Positions 25,459-33,114 of a stretch of 34,067 bases of DNA are shown one piece after another. The notes beneath the pieces are model-generated. The model worked only from the letters and a program-made list of their open reading frames with translations. It made no database searches and was not told where the DNA came from. Made by a program: the position numbers and the translations under genes. The stretch is from JABDBK01 sp964453575 (GTDB lineage: Bacteria > Pseudomonadota > Gammaproteobacteria > DSM-16500). The stretch spans positions 1 through 34,067 of the forward strand of contig CAYVRW010000010.1 in NCBI GenBank assembly GCA_964453575.1. The letters run 5' to 3'. Within the stretch, counting starts at the first letter, position 1. Each line of letters begins with the position of its first letter.

Positions 25459-25487
25459 TTGTTCCTCATGATGTGCGGTATTATAAC
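25459..25487 (+). promoter_or_regulatory. Possible sppA promoter
   Basis: TTGTTC at 25459-25464, 17 bases, then TATAAC at 25482-25487, about 21 bases before the sppA ATG. The -10 is good (5 of 6) and the -35 weak (3 of 6). It sits in the 51-base space between the divergent ctaC and sppA genes. Confidence 0.35.
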
Positions 25488-25508
25488 TAATCTTTTCAAT
25501 ATAGGTAT

Positions 25509-26465
25509 ATGACTATCATGCAAAATGAAACGAATAATCAAAATATAGTAAATGCTTTAGTCGATGATTTAATTAAAGAAAAACGTTCGGATAGACGTTG
25601 GAAAAATATTCGCTTTTTTCTAGGCTTGCTCTTTATGGCGGCGGTATTCACATTAATTTTTTCACAATCCACTCAACCATCGCTCTCAGAAGGTGAGGGT
25701 GACAATTATGTTTCATTGATTCGTTTAAATGGCATGATAGGGCCGGGCGAAGATTTTTCCGCAGAATCCGTTGTGCCTGTGTTGCAGCAAGCATTTAAAG
25801 ATAAGCTATCGAAAGGAGTTATTTTAGATATCAACTCCGGGGGCGGTACACCGGTGCAAGCTTCTATCATTCATGATGCGATTATTGAGCTTAAAAAGAA
25901 ATACCATAAAAAAATTGTGGTCGTGGGTGAGGATACTTTAGCTTCAGGTGCTTATTTTGTGGCTGTTGCGGCTGATAAAATTTATGTGAATCCAAATTCA
26001 ATCACAGGTTCCATAGGCGTGATTATGAAAGGCTTTGGTTTTCCTGAAATGATAAAAAAAATAGGAGTAGAGCGTAGAGTTTATACTGCAGGAACTGAAA
26101 AAGACCGTTTAGATCCTTTCTTACCGCAAAATCAAAAAGATATTGAGAAAATTGCCGAAGTGATCAAAGAAATTCATGACAACTTTAAAGAAGTCGTGAT
26201 GCAAGGCAGACAAGGAAAGTTGACTGGGGATACCGAGCAGTTGTTTTCTGGTGATTTTTGGTCGGGAAAATCGGCTGTTAAATTGGGTTTGATTGATGGC
26301 TTGGGTAATTTAACGGATGTGATGCGAACGGAGTTTAATGTTTCACGGTATAAAGATTTCACGAATTCTGGTTCTGTGTTAAAAGCACTGGCAGGTCAGA
26401 TGGGCGCGTCTATGGGAACGATGTTGAATGAATCGACGGCGTTGAAGGTGTTGGAGAAAATATAA
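25509..26465 (+). CDS. sppA: Signal peptide peptidase SppA, short form (S49 family)
   Basis: A 318-residue membrane-anchored serine protease that degrades leftover signal peptides. One N-terminal membrane helix (NIRFFLGLLFMAAVFTLIF) anchors the protease domain on the periplasmic side. The Ser-Lys dyad is visible as Ser146 (DTLASGAYFVA) and Lys198 (AGTEKDRLDP), with the same spacing as in the Bacillus enzyme. INSGGGTPVQAS and NSITGSIGVIM are further S49 motifs. The size fits the short, single-domain form rather than the two-domain E. coli form. ATG 25509 follows ATAGG at close spacing. Confidence 0.93.
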   Translation: MTIMQNETNNQNIVNALVDDLIKEKRSDRRWKNIRFFLGLLFMAAVFTLIFSQSTQPSLSEGEGDNYVSLIRLNGMIGPGEDFSAESVVPVLQQAFKDKLSKGVILDINSGGGTPVQASIIHDAIIELKKKYHKKIVVVGEDTLASGAYFVAVAADKIYVNPNSITGSIGVIMKGFGFPEMIKKIGVERRVYTAGTEKDRLDPFLPQNQKDIEKIAEVIKEIHDNFKEVVMQGRQGKLTGDTEQLFSGDFWSGKSAVKLGLIDGLGNLTDVMRTEFNVSRYKDFTNSGSVLKALAGQMGASMGTMLNESTALKVLEKI

Positions 26466-26476
26466 AAATATACTGA

Positions 26477-26517
26477 TTTTTCGTGCCCGAACCCGTGTGC
26501 GTGCCGGGCACGAAAAA
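26477..26517. repeat. Perfect 13-base hairpin between convergent genes
   Basis: TTTTTCGTGCCCG at 26477-26489 pairs exactly with 26505-26517 around a 15-base loop. The position between sppA and the convergent U-box gene suggests a transcription end. However, the T-run is on the 5-prime side and the A-run on the 3-prime side, the reverse of an intrinsic terminator, so on either strand no U-tail would follow the stem. Confidence 0.55.
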
Positions 26518-26526
26518 AGAATGCTT

Positions 26527-27678
26527 TTATCGCCCAGCCCTATGCAATTTCGCCTCACTTTCCACCTTCTCTAAAAAGAAATCATTTTTCATAGCTTTAT
26601 TTGATGCCTCAATCGGCGGCGGCGAATCTTCAGGTATATTTACCACAACTTTTTCTTCAGCAGGTTCTGGATTTGCTTTACTTAATAATTCATGAATATT
26701 CTTTACAGAAGAAGACGGTTTTACTTCAACTTTTGGAACATGATGATTTTTCAGGTATGCAAAAAAACGTTGAATGAGCGGACTGATAGGTACTGTGGGT
26801 ACATGATCCATGTCTTGACGTGGTTCGGTGTGGGAAAAACAATTTTTTAGTTTTTCTTCTAAAAAAGAAAGCCCCGTTTCAACTCCTAATATAATTAGCT
26901 TACTAATGCCGACACCTGCCATGATAATGCCTGCAGCTACTGCTATAGAGGCAATCCAACAGTAAGCTAAAACATCGCCCGCCCCCCATGCAATGATGGT
27001 GCTATAATATATACCTGCAATTCCTACAAATAGACCTAATGCTCCCATCGCTAAAAAGATGGGCGATGCTATGATGGCGCCGATAAACTTTTTTTTATTC
27101 ATATATATGCTTTCATTATTACCCATATCGATACGAAATCCCCTGTTTTCGATAGGAGGAGGCGCATCTTTTGGAAATGGTATTTCATGAGCATTTTCTT
27201 GATCTACTTTGAATGCTTCATCGAGATAACTTTTTTCTCTTTTAGAAAATGGAAGAGTCGTAAGCGGATTGGAATGATGACGGTTGATCCATGTTTTTAG
27301 TTCTTCTGTTTTTTCAAATTGAAAACCGGACGATGTAAGAAGTCTATGTTGCGGCTCGATGACATTTTGAGAAATACCACAAACAGGTTGATTATCTTCT
27401 AAATCATTTAAGGGCGCATATTTTGCTAATATTAATAAAAAGGAAAACATCATATTATAAAATAATGGATTCCTATAATCTTCCGCAGTATTTTCCGTTT
27501 CACATATTTTTTTTATTTTCGTACGCAGATTATCTAAATCAATCCTTTCTATTTCTCCATCTAATAAATCTAAAATTTCTTTGACTTTTCTTTTATGAGC
27601 AAAAGTTCTTAATTGTTCAATGATGCGTTGAAGGAGTTCTAATTCGTATTGATCTTCTGATAATGACATAGCGGGCAT
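26527..27678 (-). CDS. U-box-like protein with a membrane hairpin, putative effector
   Basis: A 383-residue protein. Residues 1-60 are a Glu/Lys-rich helical region. Residues about 98-157 resemble a U-box: VCGISQNVIEPQ, then LLTSSGFQFEKTEELKTWI, then RHHSNPLTTLPF and a closing helix. This matches the U-box order: I-S opening, G-x-x-Y/F-[ED], a helix with W, N/D-P-L-T, P-F/L. U-box folds bind host E2 enzymes without zinc; Legionella LubX and GobX are precedents. Two hydrophobic helices follow (about 198-222 and 236-266), then a polar tail of about 115 residues. This suggests a membrane-inserted ubiquitin ligase acting in the host. ATG 27678 follows AAGGAA at 9-10 bases. The similarity is judged by eye. 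Confidence 0.75.
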   Translation of the reverse strand: MPAMSLSEDQYELELLQRIIEQLRTFAHKRKVKEILDLLDGEIERIDLDNLRTKIKKICETENTAEDYRNPLFYNMMFSFLLILAKYAPLNDLEDNQPVCGISQNVIEPQHRLLTSSGFQFEKTEELKTWINRHHSNPLTTLPFSKREKSYLDEAFKVDQENAHEIPFPKDAPPPIENRGFRIDMGNNESIYMNKKKFIGAIIASPIFLAMGALGLFVGIAGIYYSTIIAWGAGDVLAYCWIASIAVAAGIIMAGVGISKLIILGVETGLSFLEEKLKNCFSHTEPRQDMDHVPTVPISPLIQRFFAYLKNHHVPKVEVKPSSSVKNIHELLSKANPEPAEEKVVVNIPEDSPPPIEASNKAMKNDFFLEKVESEAKLHRAGR

Positions 27679-27776
27679 ATTTTAAATTTCCTTATTTTAA
27701 TTTTTACACACATACCATAAATCATTTTGTTTTATTTGCAAATTGTTTCCGTCCCGCGGACAAGCCGTGAGACGAC

Positions 27777-27797
27777 GTGATATACTTTTAATATCAC
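27777..27797. promoter_or_regulatory. Palindrome over a possible -10 box upstream of the mla operon
   Basis: GTGATAT at 27777-27783 and ATATCAC at 27791-27797 form a perfect inverted repeat with a 7-base centre. It overlaps TATACT (27781-27786), a plausible -10 for the operon starting at 27816. No strong -35 was found. It could be an operator, but this is a weak call. Confidence 0.3.
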
Positions 27798-27815
27798 CCA
27801 ACAAGTGTAAACAAT

Positions 27816-28934
27816 ATGGATGTTAAACACTTTATAGCTTTTGACGCAAAATCTCGTCGTTTGCAATGCGGCGAAGTGTGGAATTTATACAATCTTGTTC
27901 GAATTAAAAAACAATTAAGCAAAATTAAATGGCCAAGTTCGGGTGAAATGATTATCGATGGCAGTGGCATGGTAAGCATGGACAGCGCCGGTGCGTTTTT
28001 GCTCACTCAATTTATGAATAAACTGTCCAGTCTAGGCGTGAAGATTCGCTTAGAACATTTTACGCAAGAAACACTGCATCTTATTGAAATAGTTGAAAAA
28101 CGCGCTGTTCCTACCGCTGCCATTCCTAAAAGAAAAATACCGAATTGGTTGGCACAACTTGGTCGTTTCAATTGGGAGAAAGTTCTTGAATTTAGGGATT
28201 ATGTGAGTTTTGTGGGTGCATTGGCTTTTGAATTTATACGTTTATTATTTAAGCCGCGTCAATGGCGTTGGAATGCTTTAACCAACGTGGTTGATAACAC
28301 AGGATATAAGGCACTACCTATTATTGCGCTTTTGTCTTTCATGATAGGCGTGGTGATTTCTTACCAAATGGGCAATTATTTGCGAAATTATGGCGCTAAT
28401 ATTTTTATTGTAAATTTATTAGGCCTTTCTGTATTACGTGAATTTGGTCCAATTATTACATCCATTATGGTGGCAGGCCGCACGGGCTCTTCTTTTACCG
28501 CTGAATTGGGTATTATGAAAATCAATCAAGAGTTAGACGCGCTTCGTACCATGGGGGTGACGCCGGCTGGATTGTTGTTGCTGCCTAGAATTCTTGGTCT
28601 TCTTATTACCTTGCCTTTACTTACCATGTGGGCGGATATTTTTGGGGTATTGGGCGGTATGTTGATGGCGAAAAGCATGCTGGACATTTCCTATTATGAT
28701 TTTCTTCACCGTTTTCAACATGAAATTCCACTTCGATCGTTAATTATCGGGCTTGGCAAAGCCCCGGTTTTTGCATTGATTATCGCGAGTGTAGGCTGTT
28801 TTCAAGGTATGCAAGTCAAAGGCAGTGCTGAAAGCGTAGGTAAATTAACAACCCGAAGTGTGGTTTTAGCCATTTTTTTCATCATTGTGGCAGACGCTAT
28901 CTTCTCTGTCATTTTTAGCAGGATGAATTTATGA
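27816..28934 (+). CDS. mlaE: MCE/Mla transporter permease with N-terminal STAS domain (MlaB-MlaE fusion)
   Basis: A 372-residue inner-membrane protein. Residues 1 to about 95 form a STAS domain (MIIDGSGMVSMDSAGAFLL has the typical D-x-S/G...D-S-A-G core), the job done by separate MlaB in E. coli. The rest is the MlaE permease, with GRTGSSFTAELGIMKINQEL and ALRTMGVTPAGLLLLPRILG as family signatures. It moves phospholipids between the inner membrane and the periplasmic MCE ring to keep outer-membrane asymmetry. The stop overlaps the ATPase start (ATGA). The ribosome site is weak. Fused STAS-permeases are known in other proteobacteria. Confidence 0.94.
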   Translation: MDVKHFIAFDAKSRRLQCGEVWNLYNLVRIKKQLSKIKWPSSGEMIIDGSGMVSMDSAGAFLLTQFMNKLSSLGVKIRLEHFTQETLHLIEIVEKRAVPTAAIPKRKIPNWLAQLGRFNWEKVLEFRDYVSFVGALAFEFIRLLFKPRQWRWNALTNVVDNTGYKALPIIALLSFMIGVVISYQMGNYLRNYGANIFIVNLLGLSVLREFGPIITSIMVAGRTGSSFTAELGIMKINQELDALRTMGVTPAGLLLLPRILGLLITLPLLTMWADIFGVLGGMLMAKSMLDISYYDFLHRFQHEIPLRSLIIGLGKAPVFALIIASVGCFQGMQVKGSAESVGKLTTRSVVLAIFFIIVADAIFSVIFSRMNL

Positions 28935-29656
28935 AAGATCAAGAGCCCATTATTGAAATAAAAAATGTTAAAATACAATTAGGCGGTGAATGGGTCCATA
29001 AAGATATTAATCTTACAGTTAACCGCGGTGAAATTATTGCCATAGTGGGCGGAAGTGGTTCAGGGAAAACAACATTGCTCAGGGAGATGTTGATGTTGCA
29101 GCGTCCCGATGCTGGTTCCATTAAGATCTTCGGTCGAGAGACCACCAATGCTTCGCCTGCAACGCAGCACGCGATTCAGCGACGATGCGGTGTATTATTT
29201 CAACAAAATGCTTTATTCAGCTCTCTTACTTTGCTAGAAAACACAGCTTTCCCTTTGGTTGAGCATACTAAGCTTGATAAAAAAGCCATTCGTGAGCTTG
29301 CAGCATTAAAAATTGCACTAACTGGGCTTCCTATGGACGCCGCTGTCAAATTTCCATCGGAACTTAGCGGCGGCATGCAAAAACGGGCAGCTTTAGCGCG
29401 TGCTATTGTATTAGATCCTGAGCTTATCGTGCTTGATGAACCGACTGCCGGTTTGGATCCTGATAGTGCAGAGGGATTGGATGATTTGATTTTAGACTTG
29501 CAGAGTACGATGGGTTTGACGGTAGTTGTTATAACGCATGATTTAGATACCTTGTGGCATATCACGGATAGGGTCGCGTTTTTAGGTGAGGGCAAGGTAT
29601 TGTGTGTAGATAACATGGCAAATTTGGTAAAAAAACCACACCCATTGATACAATAA
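28931..29656 (+). CDS. mlaF: Mla/MCE transporter ATP-binding protein
   Basis: A 241-residue ABC ATPase that powers the MlaE permease. Walker A GGSGSGKTTLL, signature LSGGMQKRAALARA, and Walker B LIVLDEPTAGLDP are clear. LSGGMQKR rather than LSGGQQQR is typical of the MlaF branch. It overlaps the permease gene by 4 bases and precedes the MCE-domain gene by 71 bases. Confidence 0.95.
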   Translation: MKDQEPIIEIKNVKIQLGGEWVHKDINLTVNRGEIIAIVGGSGSGKTTLLREMLMLQRPDAGSIKIFGRETTNASPATQHAIQRRCGVLFQQNALFSSLTLLENTAFPLVEHTKLDKKAIRELAALKIALTGLPMDAAVKFPSELSGGMQKRAALARAIVLDPELIVLDEPTAGLDPDSAEGLDDLILDLQSTMGLTVVVITHDLDTLWHITDRVAFLGEGKVLCVDNMANLVKKPHPLIQ

Positions 29657-29727
29657 TTTTTCGGTGGTACGCGAGGGAAAAGAGCACAGGATATTTATCA
29701 GTCATAACAGTGGCAGAGGCGGGCGCT

Positions 29728-30480
29728 ATGGAAACAAACGTTCGATATACAATTGCCGGCATTTTTGTCCTTGTATTGGTTGCGTTTATTACACTAGGTA
29801 TTATTTGGTTATCGGCAGGTTTTTCTGTTGAAACGTATAAGATCTACCAGGTTAATATGAAAGAATCAGTAAGCGGTCTTAATGTTGATGCATCTGTTGA
29901 ATATAACGGCGTTAATGTGGGTACTGTGAAAAGCATCAAAATAACTGATCCCGAGCAAGTCGAGTTATTATTACGAATTCGTAGTTCTACACCTATCAGT
30001 CAAGGTACTACTGCCACTATGAATATGCGGGGATTAACAGGGATGACATTTGTTGCTTTGCGTGATAAAGGAACGAATAAACAAAAAATTAAAATATTGC
30101 CCGGTCAAACTTATCCTATCATTAATACAGCGCCGTCTATTCTCATGCGTTTTGATCAAGCGCTTACTGAAATGAATGCCACATTCACGCGTATCAGTTC
30201 TGCTATCGAGCGATTATTAAATGAAGAAAACTTGAATTACATAAGGGACGTTTTGCACAACTTGAAATCAGTCACTGAAGCACTTGCTCCCATGATTCGT
30301 GGTGGTACTGATGCGTTTGATATGTTTAATCGAGAAACGCTGCCTAGAACCAATCAAATTATTTTGAATATGGATGAGTTGATGAGTGATGTTTCTTCGC
30401 TTGCGGGAGAATTAAAGAATAATCCGTCTGTTATTTTACGAGGCAAATCGCCGCCACCATTAGGGCCAGGAGAAAGATAA
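29728..30480 (+). CDS. mlaD: MCE-domain protein (MlaD family)
   Basis: A 250-residue protein with one N-terminal membrane helix (YTIAGIFVLVLVAFITLGII) and a periplasmic MCE domain (SVSGLNVDASVEYNGVNVGT, then TPISQGTTATMNMRGLTGM). MCE domains assemble as hexamers that carry lipids. The helical C-terminal extension (about residues 145-250) is longer than in E. coli MlaD and ends in Pro-rich PPPLGPGER. The frame is open to a GTG at 29710, but GAGG 8 bases before ATG 29728 supports the later start. The next gene starts 1 base after the stop. Confidence 0.92.
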   Translation: METNVRYTIAGIFVLVLVAFITLGIIWLSAGFSVETYKIYQVNMKESVSGLNVDASVEYNGVNVGTVKSIKITDPEQVELLLRIRSSTPISQGTTATMNMRGLTGMTFVALRDKGTNKQKIKILPGQTYPIINTAPSILMRFDQALTEMNATFTRISSAIERLLNEENLNYIRDVLHNLKSVTEALAPMIRGGTDAFDMFNRETLPRTNQIILNMDELMSDVSSLAGELKNNPSVILRGKSPPPLGPGER

Positions 30481-30481
30481 C

Positions 30482-31072
30482 ATGATTAAGTATTTATGCG
30501 GGTTTGTCATGTTTAGTTTCATGCTCACGGCATGCTCCATTTTTTCGCCGCTTAAACCCGATTGCATTAAAGAATATAGAGTAGACGTTATACCCTATGT
30601 TGTTAAATCACACCCTACCTATAAAACGATAGCAGTTTCTATACCTACCGCTAATCGTATGTATCAAAGTAAGGAGATGATATATTCCATACGTCCTCAT
30701 GAATTTAATGAATTTGCCAAAAATCGTTGGGTAGCATCACCCATGCAAATGTTGCAGCCGCTTATCATACAATCCTTGCAAAATAGCCATCACTATAAAG
30801 CGGTCGCACCTTTAACAGGCATAGGCCGCTTTGATTTTGTGCTAAATACGCAGCTTATCGATTTTTACCAAGAATTTTGTGGACCTGGAAGCGTGTTTAA
30901 ATTGACCATGCGGGCACAAATGATTAATGCAGCTACGGGTAAAATAATTGCCAGCAAAACCTTTACCGTCGTGCAACCTGCTCCCTTTCCTAATCCTTAT
31001 GGAGGTGTGATCGCGGCCAATCAAGCTGTCGCGATCATGCTAAGTGAGTTATCGCGATGGTCTCGGATTTAG
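30482..31072 (+). CDS. ABC-type transport auxiliary lipoprotein (PqiC-like)
   Basis: A 196-residue lipoprotein. The signal KYLCGFVMFSFMLTACS has a lipobox Leu-Thr-Ala-Cys. The mature part shows the auxiliary-lipoprotein pattern: YKTIAVSIPTANRMYQSKEM with IYSIRPHEFNEFAKNRWVAS, then a long C-terminal domain, as in PqiC and related MCE partners. It probably sits in the outer membrane as the docking partner of the MCE complex, taking the place of MlaC/MlaA genes, which are not present here. Its last 24 bases overlap the end of the convergent RAP gene. Confidence 0.88.
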   Translation: MIKYLCGFVMFSFMLTACSIFSPLKPDCIKEYRVDVIPYVVKSHPTYKTIAVSIPTANRMYQSKEMIYSIRPHEFNEFAKNRWVASPMQMLQPLIIQSLQNSHHYKAVAPLTGIGRFDFVLNTQLIDFYQEFCGPGSVFKLTMRAQMINAATGKIIASKTFTVVQPAPFPNPYGGVIAANQAVAIMLSELSRWSRI

Positions 31073-32963
31073 GTTTTGTGGCTTGAGAGGAGCAGGAACA
31101 GAAGAATTTGTGTCCGGCTTCTTTGGAAGTAAGATGTTTGGGTTATTAGCTATTTTTGCCCCCATCTCCTTGTTTGCAATTCTTTCAACAAGATAGCCAT
31201 TTTTTCGTAACACATCATCTCTAAATTTATCAATGAAATTGTGTTTATATCCTATATGTTGTATGCCATCGAATTCTACGACTTTTTTTACTTCTTTATT
31301 GTTTTCATCCTTGTATGTTACAAGTAAATCGACAAAGTATCCGCATACAAAAGCTTCTGATACATATTTTGCATCTGGATGTTTCTTTTGATGTTCAGCA
31401 ATATAATGTTTTGTTAGTGTTTCTTGAAGTGAATAAACGGGCGGACGGCATTCAGAAACCAATGAATCAAATGTAGTTTTATTTTGTGTATCAAGTTTTT
31501 CATCAAGCCCTAATAAAGATACTCCATTGATAATTTGGTTTTTATGTTCAATGGCTTTAGCTTCATTGAGTGATAATTTTATTAATGCATTTAATGAATC
31601 ATGTTGAATGACTATTTTGGTAGATATAATGCCAGCTGCCCAAATTATGTTGTTTATTTCTTGAGGCGCGGCATCCGCACGCTTTGCATTAAAGGTTATC
31701 AGTAAGTTATTTATTATAACTGGATCCAAAGCTATGCTGTTAATTTTTCCTGCTTCTATCAATTTAGCAATGGCCCAACATACATTGCTTATTTCTTGAG
31801 GCTTGGCATCCGCACGCTTTGCATTAAAGATTGTGAGTAAGTTATTTATTATAGTTGGGTTCAGAATTAAATCGTTAAGTTTTCCTGCTTCCGTCAATTT
31901 AGCAATGGCCCAACATACATTGCTTATTTCTTGAGGCTTGGCATCCGCACGCTTTGCATTAAAGATTGTGAGTAAGTTATTTATTATAGTTGGGTTCAGA
32001 ATTAAATCGTTAAGTTTTCCTGCTTCCGTCAATTTAGCAATGGCCCAATAAAAATTGCTTATACTTTGAGGTTGGGCATCAGCACATTTTGCATTAAAGG
32101 TTGTGAGGAAGTTATTTACTATGGTTGGATCCAGGGTTAAGTCGTTAAGCTTTCCTGCTTCGGTCAATTTAGCAATGGCCCAACATAAATTGCTTATTTC
32201 TTGAGGTTTGGCACCCGCAAGTTTTGCATTAAAGGTTGTGAGTAAGTTATTTACTATAGTTGAGTTCAGAGTTAAGTTGCTGAGTTTTCCTGCTTCCGTC
32301 AGTTTAGCAATGGCCCAACATACATTGCTTATTTCTTGAGGATTGGCACCCGCAAGTTTTGCATTAAAGGTTGTGAGTAAGTTATTTACTATAGTTGNNN
32401 NNNNNNNNNNNNNNNNNNNNNNNNNNNNNNNNNNNNNNNNNNNNNNNNNNNNNNNNNNNNNNNNNNNNNNNNNNNNNNNNNNNNNNNNNNNNNNNNNTTC
32501 CTGCTTCCGTCAGTTTAGCAATGGCCCAACATACATTGCTTATTTCTTGAGGTTCGGCTTGTTTAAGGTTTTTTTGAAAAGCTGTCAGTAAGTCATTTGT
32601 ATCTGAAGCAATATGTTCACTTTTCATATCAGGGATACTAGGTAAGAGTTTTGCCATTCGATGCATGGATGTAGCACAATCTTTAGCTGTAAAATCTCCA
32701 ATATTAGGAGAAATGAGCGGACGAATCTTGAGGAAAGTGGTTTTTACATATTCAGCCCATTCATCTGCTGAATAATCACCATGATCATGCTCTGTGTCGA
32801 TATCGGCAATTTGGATCAATGCAAATTGGATAACATTTCCCGGGCGTTGTAATCTAGGGTCTTTTCGAACAAACCTATATAAGTCTTCTACTTTAAACTT
32901 AGAGTTTTCATAAATATAATCAAGAATAGACATTGGCTCACCCGTAATAATGGAAAAATGCAT
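31049..32963 (-). CDS. RAP-domain protein with 45-residue tandem repeats, interrupted by an assembly gap
   Basis: One gene broken by Ns at 32398-32497. The frame is open on both sides of the gap, and the same repeat runs up to it from each side. The N-terminal part of about 130 residues is unrecognised. Next come at least seven 45-residue repeats with the core PQEISNVCWAIAKLTEAGKL and LLTTFNAK, two-helix units resembling octotricopeptide/FASTK-like RNA-binding repeats. The C-terminus is a RAP domain (about 100 residues: FVCGYFVDLLVTYKDE, KVVEFDGIQHIGYK, VLRKNGYLVERI), a fold related to PD-(D/E)XK nucleases with the Asp...Glu-x-Asp residues kept. RAP proteins usually act on organelle RNA in eukaryotes, so a host target is plausible. 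Start is ATG 32963 or ATG 32933. The full length is unknown because of the gap. Confidence 0.82.
31612..32560 (-). repeat. 135-base tandem repeats within the RAP-domain gene
   Basis: The phrase TTCCTGCTTC recurs at 31747, 31882, 32017, 32152 and 32287: a strict 135-base (45-codon) period. Units 31747-31881 and 31882-32016 differ at only two bases. Another unit appears after the N-run, starting at 32498. The unit near 31612-31746 is more diverged. Confidence 0.9.
32398..32497. other. Assembly gap of 100 Ns inside tandem repeats
   Basis: Exactly 100 Ns, probably a placeholder length. The repeat phase across it is 211 bases, which is not a multiple of 135 or of 3, so the true gap differs. Twenty-four bases (one unit shared across the gap), 159, or 159 plus multiples of 135 would restore both phase and frame. 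Confidence 0.95.
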
Positions 32964-33114
32964 TATAATTGATCAATCCTTAAGGAATGCTTAAATTGTG
33001 TGCTTTTTTTCAGAATTATCAGACTTTTAAGTTGCATATCATTTACTTTATTCTGTAAAATTCTCTACAATAAAATACTAAATGTATAATTTTTGATACA
33101 TAACAGGGGCTTAC

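Noticed and set aside
26477..26517. Bidirectional intrinsic terminator
   Set aside because: The T-run precedes and the A-run follows the stem, so no U-tail is made on either strand.
31612..32560. CRISPR-like or intergenic satellite array
   Set aside because: The 135-base period is a multiple of three, stays in one open frame and encodes a consistent 45-residue protein repeat without spacers.
32343..32591. Plus-strand frame across the N-run
   Set aside because: Unknown bases translated as X create it. The real gene is on the other strand.
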